Shown: positions 7,308-15,431 of the stretch, one piece after another
How positions within the stretch are numbered: position 1 is the first letter of the stretch
How the letters are laid out: each line of letters begins with the position of its first letter
DNA from: Actinoplanes regularis
Lineage (GTDB): Bacteria > Actinomycetota > Actinomycetes > Mycobacteriales > Micromonosporaceae
Assembly (NCBI RefSeq): GCF_900188005.1
Contig: NZ_FZNR01000037.1
Location: 1 to 43,527 of the forward strand
DNA length: 43,527 bases
Direction of reading: 5' to 3'
The notes under the pieces: generated by a model
The model's database searches: none
The model's input: only the letters and a program-made list of their open reading frames with translations
Told to the model about the DNA's origin: nothing
Made by a program: the position numbers and the translations under genes

Positions 7308-8677
7308 CCGCAGTGCAGCTCACCGACGCCCGGCGCGCGCTCGCCGACCAGGCCCTCGGCCGCATGCTCGGGACGCGCCTGGTCTCCCTCGGCGCGGACG
7401 GCGCCGTCATCGAGCTGGACAGCCAGCCCGAGATCACCGACCGCGACGGCACGATGCAGGGCGGGATCGTCGGCTACGCCGCCGAGTGCGCGGTGGCCTT
7501 CGCCGGCGCGGCGTCGGTCGGCCCGGACGTGGTCACGGCCGGACTCACCATCGACTACCTCGCGCCGGCGCGGGGCCGCACGCTGCGCGCGCACGGTACG
7601 ACCGTGCGCGCCGCCGGGAACCGGGCCACCTGCCGCTGCGAGGTGCACGCCGTCGGCACCGACGGGACGGAGACCCTGGTCGCCGTCGCGCAGGCCACCA
7701 TCGTCGCGACCAGCCCGCAGGTCGAGGATCCGGTGCCGCCCGTGCGGTTCCGGGCCGGGCCGACCGCGACACCGACCGTCCAGCAGATCCTCACCGAACG
7801 CCGCCGCACCGGGAACACCGACGACGGCGCCACGGTCGCCCTGGTCATCGAGGGCGGCGGGATGCGCGGCATCGTCTCCGCCGCGATGGCCGCGGTCCTC
7901 GAGCAGGAGGGGCTGCTCCCGTCGATCGACATGATCGTCGGCACCTCGGCCGGCGCCGTCAACGCCGCCGCCCTGGCCGTCGGCGCGGCCGGCCGGATGG
8001 CCGAGTCCTACGCCGAGGTGTTCGCCTCACCCGAGTTCGTCGACGTGTGGCGGATCGTGCGCGGGCGTCCCGTGATCGACGGCGCACGCATCGTCAGCCA
8101 CGTCGACGCCCTCCTCGACGTCGGTGCGACCGTCGGCACCGACTGGGCCGGCCGCCTGGCGATGGTCGCGACCGACGTGGACACCGGTCGCGCCGAGGCG
8201 CTGTCCGACTTCACCGACCGCGCCGACCTGATCACCAGCATCCACGCGTCCGGTCTGCTGCCGCTGCTCGCCGGCGACCCGGTCACCCTGCGCGGGCGCC
8301 GCTGGCTGGACGGCGGCATCGTGCAGGCGGTTCCCATCGTCACCGCCGCCGCGCGCGGCGCCACGCACGCGATCGTGCTCGCCACCCGGCCGCCGGGAAC
8401 GCAGCCCGGCTACGGTGCCGCCGACGCGCTGGCGGAGCGGTACCTGCGCCGGCTGAACCCGGAGCTCGCCGCCGCCTACCGGGGCCGGCCGCACCGTTAC
8501 CGGGAGACCCTGCAGCAGGTCCAGGACGGCTGGGCGCACGGCCTGAGCACCCTGGCGCTGACGCCGCGCCCCGGCGATCCCCTGCCGTCGCGGCTGGAAC
8601 GTGACCAGGGCGCGCTGCGGGCCGCCCGCAGCGCGGCCACCGACGCGGCCCGGGAACACCTCGCCTTCCTGTTCTGA
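7304..8677 (+). CDS. Hotdog-fold thioesterase / patatin-like phospholipase fusion
   Basis: One 457-residue chain joins two lipid hydrolase folds. Residues about 1-138 form a PaaI-like hotdog domain (QGGIVGYAAECAVAF, then VVTAGLTIDYLAPARG). After a linker, residues about 177-457 are patatin-like: oxyanion loop GGGMRG (184-189), nucleophile elbow GTSAG (213-217, S215) and the catalytic aspartate in WLDGG (D336). All three hallmarks of the Ser-Asp dyad are intact. Patatin proteins release fatty acids from phospholipids or acyl esters; hotdog thioesterases split or bind acyl-CoA. A chain that frees or senses acyl groups, controlled by the upstream TetR regulator, is a natural reading. Cytosolic: no signal or TM seen. 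Reading through both domains is uninterrupted. Confidence 0.92.
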   Translation: MTAVQLTDARRALADQALGRMLGTRLVSLGADGAVIELDSQPEITDRDGTMQGGIVGYAAECAVAFAGAASVGPDVVTAGLTIDYLAPARGRTLRAHGTTVRAAGNRATCRCEVHAVGTDGTETLVAVAQATIVATSPQVEDPVPPVRFRAGPTATPTVQQILTERRRTGNTDDGATVALVIEGGGMRGIVSAAMAAVLEQEGLLPSIDMIVGTSAGAVNAAALAVGAAGRMAESYAEVFASPEFVDVWRIVRGRPVIDGARIVSHVDALLDVGATVGTDWAGRLAMVATDVDTGRAEALSDFTDRADLITSIHASGLLPLLAGDPVTLRGRRWLDGGIVQAVPIVTAAARGATHAIVLATRPPGTQPGYGAADALAERYLRRLNPELAAAYRGRPHRYRETLQQVQDGWAHGLSTLALTPRPGDPLPSRLERDQGALRAARSAATDAAREHLAFLF

Positions 8678-8704
8678 GCGCGTGGAGGCGGGGCGGCGCG
8701 GCGG

Positions 8705-9172
8705 TCAGGACTTGGCCGCCGCCGCCACGCTGAGCGCCTCCACCGCGTGCTGGTTCATGTCCAGCTCGCTGTGGATCACGTCGAGGATCTTCTGGTCCGT
8801 CCCGATCACGAACGTCATCCGCTTGGTGCTCAGCGGGCCGAGGTTCAGCTTCCGCTTCACGCCGTACGCCGCGATGGTCTCCGAATCCGGATCCGAGAGC
8901 AGCGGATAGTCGAAGGTGTGGGCCTCCGCGAACGTCTTCTGCTTCTCGACCGGGTCCCTGCTGATGCCGACCCGCTGCACGCCGGCCGCGCGGTACTCCG
9001 CCGCCAGGTCACGGAAATGGCAGGCCTCCGCGGTGCATCCCCGGGTCATCGCCGCGGGGTAGAAGAAGAGCACGACGGGACCGTCCGCGAGGAGATCGGT
9101 CAGCCGCCGCGGCGTGCCGTCCTGGTCGGGGAGCTCGAAGTCGGGCGCGATGTCGCCCTTGCCGATGATCAC
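8705..9172 (-). CDS. bcp: BCP-type peroxiredoxin (thiol peroxidase)
   Basis: The 155-residue protein is an AhpC/TSA-fold peroxiredoxin of the BCP/PrxQ group. The active site reads RGCTAEAC with peroxidatic C46 and resolving C51 five residues later, the arrangement of atypical two-cysteine BCP. Preceding FFYPAAMT corresponds to the usual FFYPKDxT motif, although the common K/D pair is changed. It reduces hydroperoxides at the expense of thioredoxin in the cytosol. The start is GTG at 9172; TACTCT lies exactly 6 nt upstream, so the transcript is probably leaderless. It is convergent with the patatin gene and divergent from the PadR operon. Confidence 0.95.
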   Translation of the reverse strand: MIIGKGDIAPDFELPDQDGTPRRLTDLLADGPVVLFFYPAAMTRGCTAEACHFRDLAAEYRAAGVQRVGISRDPVEKQKTFAEAHTFDYPLLSDPDSETIAAYGVKRKLNLGPLSTKRMTFVIGTDQKILDVIHSELDMNQHAVEALSVAAAAKS

Positions 9173-9178
9173 GGATGC

Positions 9179-9184
9179 AGAGTA
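9179..9184 (-). promoter_or_regulatory. -10 element placing a leaderless start at the BCP gene
   Basis: TACTCT (TANNNT pattern) read on the minus strand, 6 nt before the GTG at 9172. No ribosome site lies between. Confidence 0.6.
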
Positions 9185-9226
9185 CGTGAGCGAATCCGGC
9201 TCACATACATCTTCACAACTCAGTCG

Positions 9227-9256
9227 TTGCCCCCGAACTTTACCTAGAACTACTAT
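9227..9256 (+). promoter_or_regulatory. Sigma-70-type promoter of the PadR operon
   Basis: TTGCCC (9227-9232), an 18-bp spacer, TACTAT (9251-9256). The -10 is inside the inverted repeat at 9242-9273, so a bound repressor would block it. Confidence 0.6.
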
Positions 9257-9273
9257 GCATTGAATTTCTAGGT
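9242..9273. promoter_or_regulatory. Probable PadR operator overlapping the promoter
   Basis: Arms ACCTAGAA (9242-9249) and TTCTAGGT (9266-9273) are perfect 8-bp inverted repeats separated by 16 bp. They frame the -10 element and end 19 bp before the PadR ATG. Confidence 0.65.
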
Positions 9274-9291
9274 GTCGGAGGGAGGGCGCCC

Positions 9292-9663
9292 ATGCGGGTG
9301 ACCAAAGATCTCGTGGCCGCCTCGGCCACCCCCATCGTGCTCGGCATCCTCGCCGAGGGTGAGAGCTACGGCTACGCCATCCTTCGCCGGATCAGCGACC
9401 TGTCCGGCGGTCAGCTGGACTGGACCGAAGGCTTCCTCTATCCCCTGCTGCACCGGCTCGAACGCCTCGGCCACGTCGAGTCGAGCTGGCAGACGGTCAC
9501 CGGCGAACGCCGGCGCAAGTACTACCGGGTCACCACACAGGGCATGGCCGAACTGGCCGAGCAGCACCACCAGTGGGAGACGGTGGTCGAAGCGCTCAAG
9601 CAGATCTGGCCCAACATCGGCGACCTCCGGCCGCTGACTTTTCCTCTGGAGGGCAACGCGTGA
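9292..9663 (+). CDS. PadR-family transcriptional repressor
   Basis: The 123-residue protein is a small PadR regulator: winged helix with ILGILAEGESYGYAIL near the N-terminus, the GFLYPLLHRLERLG recognition region at about 48-61 and the wing GERRRKYYRVT at about 71-81, then a short dimerisation helix. GGAGGGAGGG just before the ATG is a strong ribosome site. Its stop overlaps the GTG start of the membrane protein gene (9660-9663), a pairing very common in actinomycetes in which PadR controls its own operon. The inducing signal cannot be read from the sequence. Confidence 0.95.
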   Translation: MRVTKDLVAASATPIVLGILAEGESYGYAILRRISDLSGGQLDWTEGFLYPLLHRLERLGHVESSWQTVTGERRRKYYRVTTQGMAELAEQHHQWETVVEALKQIWPNIGDLRPLTFPLEGNA

Positions 9664-11033
9664 CGGTCACCAACGGCAAGGAGGAACTGGAGGCCCAGTT
9701 CACGCAGTGGCGGGAGTACGTGCGCCGCCGCCCGGAGCTGCAGTCCTCCGACGCCGACGAACTCGAGGACCACCTCCGCGACTCCGTCGACGAGCTCGTC
9801 GCCCTGGGCCTGAAGCCCGACGAGGCGTTCCTCATCGCGGTCAAGCGCATGGGCGGCCTGGACGAGCTGTCCCGCGAGTTCGCCCGCGAGCACTCCGAAC
9901 GGCTCTGGAAGCAACTGGTCTTCACCGGCGATCCCGCCGACTCGGTGAAGAAGATCCGGTCGCGGCAGGACCTGATCGCGATGCTGATCTGCGCCGCCGG
10001 CGCGGCCGTCTCGATCAAGGTGCCGGGCCTGTTCGGGCTGCGGTTCGAGGACAGCGACACGTTCTACGCCACCAACTTCTCGCTGTTCACGCTGCCCTGG
10101 CTGGCGGCGTTCCTGGCCTGGCGCCGGCAGGCCGGTGCCCGGCTGTGCGCGGTGCTGGTGGCGCTGTTCGCGCTCGGCGCCGCCGGGGCGAACATCTACC
10201 CGCTCGACGAGGACTCCCAGTCGGTCAACCTCGTCGGCACCCACCTGCCCATCGCACTGTGGCTGGTGGTCGGCCTCGCCTACGTCTCCGACGAGCTGCG
10301 CTCCTCGCGCCGGCGGATGGACTTCATCCGCTTCAGCGGCGAATGGTTCGTCTACCTCGTCCTCATCGCCCTCGGCGGGGGCGTGCTGACCGTCTTCCTG
10401 ACCGGGACGTTCAAGGCCATCGGGCTCGACTCCGGCGAGTTCATCTCGGAGTGGCTGCTGCCCTGCGGTGCGATGGCGGCGATCGTCGTCGCCGGGTGGC
10501 TCGTCGAGGCCAAGCAGGGTGTCATCGAGAACATCGCGCCGGTCCTCACCCGGCTGTTCACCCCGCTCTTCGCCGTGGTGCTGCTGGCCTTCCTGGTCGC
10601 CATCGGCGTCAACGGCCGCGGCATCGACATCAACCGGGAGACCCTGATGATGTTCGACCTGCTGCTCGCGGTCGTGCTGGGTCTGCTGCTGTACTCGATC
10701 TCCGCGCGGGATCCGCTGGCCCCGCGCGGCACCTTCGACGTGCTGCAACTGGTCCTGGTGGTCAGCGCCCTGGTCATCGACGCGCTGGTGCTGCTGATGA
10801 TGGCCGGCCGGATCGCGGAGTACGGCGGCACGCCGAACAAGATGGCGGCGCTGGGCGAGAACATCGTGCTGCTGGTCAATCTCGCCTGGTCGGCGTGGCT
10901 GCTGCTGCGCTTCGTGCGCCGGCGGGGCGGATTCCCGGCCATCGAGCGGTGGCAGACCTCCTACCTGGCGGTCTACGCGGTCTGGATGTGGGCTGTCGTG
11001 CTGATCCTGCCGCCGGTCTTCGGCTATCAGTGA
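9660..11033 (+). CDS. Permease-prefix-domain integral membrane protein
   Basis: The 457-residue product starts at GTG 9660, overlapping the PadR stop. Residues about 1-75 form a soluble helical domain (EELEAQFTQWREYVRRRP, DELEDHLRDSVDELVALGL, then EAFLIAVKRMG), the permease-prefix domain usually found next to PadR. From about 105 onward there are roughly ten hydrophobic segments. The membrane part matches no transporter I can name. Such proteins are co-expressed with PadR and may report membrane or envelope state. Upstream in-frame sequence back to 9573 belongs to the PadR gene and is not part of it. Confidence 0.88.
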   Translation: MTVTNGKEELEAQFTQWREYVRRRPELQSSDADELEDHLRDSVDELVALGLKPDEAFLIAVKRMGGLDELSREFAREHSERLWKQLVFTGDPADSVKKIRSRQDLIAMLICAAGAAVSIKVPGLFGLRFEDSDTFYATNFSLFTLPWLAAFLAWRRQAGARLCAVLVALFALGAAGANIYPLDEDSQSVNLVGTHLPIALWLVVGLAYVSDELRSSRRRMDFIRFSGEWFVYLVLIALGGGVLTVFLTGTFKAIGLDSGEFISEWLLPCGAMAAIVVAGWLVEAKQGVIENIAPVLTRLFTPLFAVVLLAFLVAIGVNGRGIDINRETLMMFDLLLAVVLGLLLYSISARDPLAPRGTFDVLQLVLVVSALVIDALVLLMMAGRIAEYGGTPNKMAALGENIVLLVNLAWSAWLLLRFVRRRGGFPAIERWQTSYLAVYAVWMWAVVLILPPVFGYQ

Positions 11034-11047
11034 CCTCCGGGCCGCAT

Positions 11048-11086
11048 CGGGCCGAGGCCGCCGCGCGACGCGGTGACCTCGGCCCG
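11048..11086 (+). terminator. Hairpin terminator of the PadR operon
   Basis: Perfect 10-bp arms CGGGCCGAGG (11048-11057) and CCTCGGCCCG (11077-11086); the loop can form a further small stem. It starts 15 bp after the stop codon. Confidence 0.75.
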
Positions 11087-11142
11087 GCGCGGTGCACGGA
11101 CCGGGAGCCGGGCACGCCGGCCCGGAAGCGATACTGACCGGC

Positions 11143-11802
11143 GTGACGATCAAGGCGCTGATCTTCGACTTCGACGGCCTGCTGGTGGACACCGAGACGA
11201 CGCTGCTGGAGAGCTGGCGCTGGGAATGGCAGCGGCACGGCTTGGAGCTGGAGCCGGCGGGGTTCTTCGCCGACCACGGCGGCGATGTGAACGAGTCGCG
11301 GTACGTCGCGCTCGCCGGTGCGGTCGGCCCGGCGTACGACCGCGAGTCCAGCCACCTGCTGCGCACCGCGCACCGGGCGCGGCTGAACGCGGCGCTGCAA
11401 CCGGCTCCCGGCATCACCGACTGGCTCGACCGGGCCGCGGGCCTGGGCCTGCGCCTGGCGGTGGCGAGCAGCTCGGGGTCCGCCCACGTGAGCCCGCTGC
11501 TCGATCAGGTCGGGCTGCGGGACCGCTTCGAGGTGCTGGCGACCGGTGACGAGGTGGGCGCGCACAAGCCGGACCCGGGGGTCTATCTGCTGGCACTGGA
11601 CCGGCTCGGACTCCTCGCGGAGGAGGCGGTCGCGTTCGAGGACACCGCACACGGCGTGACGGCGGCCCGGACCGCCGGGCTGCGCTGTGTGGCGGTCCCG
11701 AATCCGCACGCCGACCACCGTCGATTCCTCGCCGCAGACCTGCTGCTACCCAGCGCCGTGTCGATGTCGCTGGACGCGGTTCTGGCAGAGTTGGCGGCAT
11801 GA
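11143..11802 (+). CDS. HAD-superfamily phosphatase/phosphomutase, beta-PGM-like
   Basis: The 219-residue protein starts GTG at 11143; the open frame upstream has no start site and is not conserved in character. All four HAD motifs are present: FDFDGLLVDTE (nucleophile and acid/base aspartates, residues about 8-18), ASSSGS (motif II), HKPDPGVY (motif III lysine) and FEDTAHG (motif IV). The helical cap between motifs I and II makes it a class I HAD of the beta-phosphoglucomutase/DOG-phosphatase group. It hydrolyses or isomerises a small phosphorylated sugar in the cytosol. GATACT 7 nt upstream could be a -10. The next gene overlaps by 4 bp, which links it to an MBL hydrolase. Confidence 0.93.
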   Translation: MTIKALIFDFDGLLVDTETTLLESWRWEWQRHGLELEPAGFFADHGGDVNESRYVALAGAVGPAYDRESSHLLRTAHRARLNAALQPAPGITDWLDRAAGLGLRLAVASSSGSAHVSPLLDQVGLRDRFEVLATGDEVGAHKPDPGVYLLALDRLGLLAEEAVAFEDTAHGVTAARTAGLRCVAVPNPHADHRRFLAADLLLPSAVSMSLDAVLAELAA

Positions 11803-12587
11803 AGATTCATCACCTTAACTGCGGCAGTATGCGTCCGCCCGCGACGCCGGGCCCCCTGGTCTGCCACGTGCTGCTGATCGAGACCACCGACGGCCTGGTC
11901 CTGGTCGACTCCGGCTTCGGGCTGCACGACATCGCCGACCCGGCCCGCCGGATCGGCTCCGCCCGGCACCTCATCCGGCCCGTGCTGGACCGCGAGGAGA
12001 CCGCGATCCGCCAGGTCCGGCAACTCGGCTACGACGCCGCCGACGTCCGGGACATCGTGCTCACCCACTTCGACCCCGACCACGCCGGTGGTCTCGCCGA
12101 CTTTCCCGGGGCCCGGGTGCACCTCACCGCCGCCGAGGGCGCCGCGGCGGCCAACCCGCTGACCCGCAACGAGCGCCGTCGCTACCAGCCCGCCCAGCGT
12201 GACCACGGCCCTGACCTGGTCGAACACGACCCGTCACGGGGTGACGGGTGGCGCGGCTTCGCGGCGGCGATCGAGATCCGGCCCGGCGTGGTGCTGGTCG
12301 GGCTGGACGGGCACACCCGCGGGCACGCCGCCGTCGCGGTCGACGCGGGCGAGCGGTGGATCCTGCACGCCGGGGACGCGTTCTTCCACCGCGGTCAGGT
12401 CGACGGCACCGGCCGGGTGCCGTTCAGCCTGGCCATGGTGGAACGGTCCCTCGCCTACGACCGGTCGAGGATCCGCGCCAACCACGAACGCCTCGCCGAG
12501 CTGTGGGCGGCCGGCGCGCCCGACCTGACGCTCGTCAACGCCCACGACCCGGAGCTGCTGCGCCGAGCCCGTGCGGGAGCACTCTGA
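11799..12587 (+). CDS. Metallo-beta-lactamase-fold hydrolase (lactonase-like)
   Basis: The 262-residue protein has the MBL metal motif in the form THFDPDHAGG (residues about 88-97), where the usual second histidine of HxHxDH is aspartate. Downstream metal ligands fit LDGHTRGH and LHAGDAFFH, and a C-terminal NAHD. The N-terminus (CHVLLIETTDGLVLVDSGFG) is typical of the AHL-lactonase/QuiP-like group of MBL proteins. The HxDxDH variant recurs in actinobacterial members of this fold, so I consider it functional. It probably opens a lactone or hydrolyses an ester; the substrate is unknown. ATGA overlap with the HAD gene implies coupled translation. Confidence 0.88.
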   Translation: MKIHHLNCGSMRPPATPGPLVCHVLLIETTDGLVLVDSGFGLHDIADPARRIGSARHLIRPVLDREETAIRQVRQLGYDAADVRDIVLTHFDPDHAGGLADFPGARVHLTAAEGAAAANPLTRNERRRYQPAQRDHGPDLVEHDPSRGDGWRGFAAAIEIRPGVVLVGLDGHTRGHAAVAVDAGERWILHAGDAFFHRGQVDGTGRVPFSLAMVERSLAYDRSRIRANHERLAELWAAGAPDLTLVNAHDPELLRRARAGAL

Positions 12588-12599
12588 GCCGGCAACCGT

Positions 12600-12605
12600 T
12601 ACTCT
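12600..12605 (+). promoter_or_regulatory. -10 element for a leaderless start at the MmcQ/YjbR gene
   Basis: TACTCT, 6 nt before the ATG at 12612; no ribosome site is present. Confidence 0.6.
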
Positions 12606-12611
12606 CGGGCC

Positions 12612-13031
12612 ATGTCCGGACCTGGAGACGTACCACCGGAGATCTTGGACCGGTTGCGACCGATCCTCCGGGGCCTGCCCGAGGCGTACGAGGAACCGGC
12701 CTGGATCGGCGTCCGCTGGCGGATCCGCACGCGGACGATCGCCCACGTCTACACGCCGGATCCGGAACGTTTCCCGGTCTATGCCCGGTATGTGGTCGAC
12801 GGCGAGGCACCGACCGTGATGACGTTCCGGGTGCCCGTCGACGATCTGCTCGGCCTGACCGCCCCCGGCTTCCCGTTCTTCCGCGCCCCCTGGGGCGACA
12901 ACGTCGCCGCCATCGTCCTCGGCGACCACACCGACTGGACCGAGATCGCCGAACTGATCACCGACAGCTACTGCGAGCTGGCCCCGAAATTCCTCGTCGC
13001 CCGGGTCGCTCCCGCACCGCCGAGCAGCTGA
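12612..13031 (+). CDS. MmcQ/YjbR-like small protein
   Basis: The 139-residue protein resembles the MmcQ/YjbR (CyaY-like fold) family, recognised from the overall pattern: ILDRLRPILRGLPEAYEEPAWIGVRWRIR, with RTIAHVY, then VPVDDLLGLTAPGFPFF, and a closing WTEIAELITDSYCELAPK. Family members bind DNA weakly or have no known function. It is soluble and cytosolic. The gene begins 24 bp after the MBL gene but has its own TACTCT at 6 nt, so it may be transcribed as a leaderless message. Moderately sure of the family; the role is unknown. Confidence 0.8.
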   Translation: MSGPGDVPPEILDRLRPILRGLPEAYEEPAWIGVRWRIRTRTIAHVYTPDPERFPVYARYVVDGEAPTVMTFRVPVDDLLGLTAPGFPFFRAPWGDNVAAIVLGDHTDWTEIAELITDSYCELAPKFLVARVAPAPPSS

Positions 13032-13038
13032 TCCACAA

Positions 13039-13320
13039 GTGAGCACCGGTGCGGGCGTCGCTGAACGGGTTCCGGGCACGCCGTACATCATCGAGACGTT
13101 CTGCATCTCGGACCACGGCATCACGGCTGGTTACCGTCGGGGCGCGGACGGGCGGGTCGAGGCCGTTGCCGAGACGCCCACCAATCCCGCGGTCGAGGAG
13201 TGGGGCCCGGCCGTTCGACCGGGACCACCTCGAAGCCGCGCTCGGCGGGGCACCACTGCGCCAGGCTCCCTCCCGTGCAGTGGCCCGCTCGGAGCCCGGG
13301 TCGCCGCGCTGCTCAGATAG
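13039..13320 (+). pseudogene. Possible frameshifted small gene of unknown function
   Basis: A GTG at 13039 opens a frame with protein-like character (RVPGTPYIIETFCISDHG, then ITAGYRRGADGRVEAVAE, TNPAVEEW). After GTGGGG at about 13200 the natural-looking sequence continues in the +1 frame as ARPFDRDHLEAALGGAPLRQ. One base lost or gained in the G-run would join them. It then runs into the end of the convergent ADP-ribosylglycohydrolase gene. I cannot name the family. It may instead be a short intact ORF of 93 codons; confidence is low. Confidence 0.35.
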
Positions 13321-14215
13321 GTCGCGAAGGGTCGTCCACCCACGCCGGCAGCGGCTCGCAGGCGCTCGCCCAGTCGGCGGGCACCCCGTCCAGCCCGGTC
13401 CGGCCGGCGACGATCCCGCCCACGATGGCGCACGTGGTGTCGACGTCGCCACCGGCACGAGCGGTCGCCCACAGCGCCTCGGTGAGATCGTCGAGGTGGG
13501 CGGCGGCGCACCAGACCGCGTACGGAACCGTGTCCACGGCCGAGATCCGCTCGCCGCAGCCGACCATCCCGGCGACATGGCGCGGGTCGGCGGAGAGCGC
13601 GACCCGGGCCACCCGGCGCAGCCGGGACGCGACCTCGCCGTCCGGCGTCCGGGCGACGACCGCCTCGATGAGCTCGCCGCCCTCGACGCCGCCCACGCTC
13701 GCCGCCGTGGCGACCGCGACCGCCACCGCTCCAGCGACAGCCTCCGGATGCGCGTGGGTGACCTCGGCCGACCGGGCCGCCTCGGCCACCACCGTGCCGA
13801 GATCATCGGCGAACCAGGCGCCCAGCGGGGCGACCCGCATCGCCGCCCCGTTGCCCCAGGAACCCATGCCGTCGAACTTGCGCCGGGTGACGACGGCCCA
13901 CGGCTCGCCCTGGCGGATCGAGCGCAGCACCTCGTGCATCGACCCGCCGTACGAACGGTACGGGTCGGCGGCGTAGGCGTCGGCGAACGCGACCGCCAGC
14001 GCGTCCTGGTCGACGTGGCCGTGCCGGTCCAGGATCCGCAGCACCGACAGCGCCATCGCGGTGTCGTCGGTCCACGGCCACGGGCCGTCCGCCAGGCGCC
14101 GCTCGTCCAGTGCGGTCTCGACAAGGTCAGCGGGTCGCAACAGCCAGGTCTCCCCGAAAGCGTCACCCAGGGCGAGACCACGCAGCGCCGTCAGCGCCGC
14201 AACACGATTCATCAC
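13313..14215 (-). CDS. ADP-ribosylglycohydrolase (DraG/ARH family), copy 1
   Basis: The 300-residue protein is a complete ARH-fold hydrolase. The two metal motifs are intact: WTDDTAMAL (residues about 48-56) and GGDVDTTCAIVGGI (about 258-271), which hold the two magnesium ions. GLALGDAFGE at the N-terminus and GSWGNGAAMRVAPLG in the middle are also family landmarks. Such enzymes remove ADP-ribose from proteins, nucleic acids or O-acetyl-ADP-ribose in the cytosol. Start: GTG at 14215 or ATG at 14212. There is no ADP-ribosyltransferase gene in the window, but a second glycohydrolase lies 3 kb downstream. Substrate unknown. Confidence 0.93.
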   Translation of the reverse strand: MMNRVAALTALRGLALGDAFGETWLLRPADLVETALDERRLADGPWPWTDDTAMALSVLRILDRHGHVDQDALAVAFADAYAADPYRSYGGSMHEVLRSIRQGEPWAVVTRRKFDGMGSWGNGAAMRVAPLGAWFADDLGTVVAEAARSAEVTHAHPEAVAGAVAVAVATAASVGGVEGGELIEAVVARTPDGEVASRLRRVARVALSADPRHVAGMVGCGERISAVDTVPYAVWCAAAHLDDLTEALWATARAGGDVDTTCAIVGGIVAGRTGLDGVPADWASACEPLPAWVDDPSRPI

Positions 14216-14329
14216 GCGACGATCTTGGCTCAGCCGGTCCCGTCATGCCCGGCAATATCCGGGTGCGATCCCTCAGGACCGGCGCCGGGCGGCCGATTAC
14301 ACCGCGCGTCGATGGCGTTGGAGGCGACG

Positions 14330-15262
14330 GTGACTCGTGCGGAGCGGGCGCGCACGGTGCTGCGCTGGCCGGTGCGGTGCGCCGTACTCGTGATCGTGCT
14401 CGCCGCCGCGGGCTCGGCGCCGACCGGGGCCGAACCGGGAGACGACACGGCCCTGTACGCGTACTGCCGGAGGGCCGTGCAGAAGACTTTCGACAAATAT
14501 CAGGACGAACGCGGCATCATCGTCTTCTTCAATTGTGAGCGGCCGGACGGCACGACGGTGGATCCGGAGCTGTGGGCGCCGATCCCCCCGGCCAGACCCG
14601 CGCCGATCCCGGTGATGACCGTGGGCCTCGCCGGTTGCGTGACCGGCCCCGGGCGGCCTGTTGCCGGCACGACGCTGACCAGCGCGTTGGCGACGTCGAG
14701 CCAGGACGAGGCGATCATCTACGAATTTCAGCCGCTCGACGGTGGTGAGGCCGTCGGCACGTCCGGCTCGGCGGCCCTCGAGTTCGTTCCGGGAGATCTG
14801 ATGCCAGGCGGGAGTTACCGCTGGCGGGCCCGGGTCGACGACATCGCGGAACACGTCAACACGTTGAGCTACTGGAGGCCGGACGACGAACGGGGCTGGT
14901 CACCCTGGTGCGAGTTCAGCGTGTCGGCGGACGCCCTCGACTACAGCGGGCTCGGCGACGTCAGCCTGGAGGCCCTGAACGAACTCGGCCTGCGCCCCGA
15001 CCGCACGTACACGATCAAGCTGTCCAGCCGCCAGCAGCGCCTGCTCCGCGAGGGCAGCGACATCGGCCGGACCAGCTCGCGGATGACCCTGACGGGTCCA
15101 CGCTGGACCGACCTGCTCATGCAACTGGCCACCTTCGCCGCGACCACGGACGATGTCGCCGACGAGGATGACAGCTCGTTGGCGAAGGCTGCCAGCGACG
15201 CCCGCGCGCTGGTGGACACGATCTCCGTCAAGCTCGGCGGCCCTCCTCACCCCAAATTATAA
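14330..15262 (+). CDS. Secreted protein of unknown function
   Basis: The 310-residue product begins GTG at 14330, with GGAGG 5 nt upstream; ATG at 14312 is an alternative but has no ribosome site. A signal peptide is clear: RAERARTVLRWPVR, then AVLVIVLAAAGSA with likely cleavage after an Ala-rich stretch. The mature protein holds a conserved-looking N-part with two cysteines (YAYCRRAVQKTFDKY, IIVFFNCE), a fibronectin-like section with GGSYRWRARVDD, and a C-terminal helical part. No enzyme motif is visible. The frame stays open far upstream to 13049, which I attribute to GC bias. Extracellular, role unknown. Confidence 0.75.
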   Translation: MTRAERARTVLRWPVRCAVLVIVLAAAGSAPTGAEPGDDTALYAYCRRAVQKTFDKYQDERGIIVFFNCERPDGTTVDPELWAPIPPARPAPIPVMTVGLAGCVTGPGRPVAGTTLTSALATSSQDEAIIYEFQPLDGGEAVGTSGSAALEFVPGDLMPGGSYRWRARVDDIAEHVNTLSYWRPDDERGWSPWCEFSVSADALDYSGLGDVSLEALNELGLRPDRTYTIKLSSRQQRLLREGSDIGRTSSRMTLTGPRWTDLLMQLATFAATTDDVADEDDSSLAKAASDARALVDTISVKLGGPPHPKL

Positions 15263-15300
15263 TAAAACCGACAAAATCCATTTCCCTGGTACGACCTGTG

Positions 15301-15337
15301 GAGTCCCGTGCCCAGGCTCGAGCCGAGTCCCGTGCCC
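15301..15337. repeat. 13-bp direct repeat pair
   Basis: GAGTCCCGTGCCC occurs at 15301-15313 and again at 15325-15337, 24 bp apart, in the spacer between the secreted protein and the GNAT gene. No gene or hairpin explains it. Confidence 0.8.
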
Positions 15338-15419
15338 GCCTCGCGCGACGCCCGCGCCACCCCGGACCGCCGCCGCGCGTCACGGCCCGCTTCCAGCAGC
15401 GGCCGGCACCGCCGACCGG

Positions 15420-15425
15420 TAGGGT
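15420..15425 (+). promoter_or_regulatory. -10 element for a leaderless start at the GNAT gene
   Basis: TAGGGT, 6 nt before the ATG at 15432, without a ribosome site. Confidence 0.6.
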
Positions 15426-15431
15426 CGGCCG

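Noticed and set aside
9522..11417. Long minus-strand frame across PadR operon and HAD gene
   Set aside because: It spans two unrelated plus-strand genes and a terminator; composition is that of a shadow.
13049..14311. Upstream extension of the secreted-protein frame to 13049
   Set aside because: It lies opposite the ADP-ribosylglycohydrolase gene with typical shadow composition; the signal peptide and GGAGG site place the start at 14330.
15301..15337. Attachment site from the 13-bp repeat pair
   Set aside because: The copies are only 24 bp apart with no integrase or element between them.
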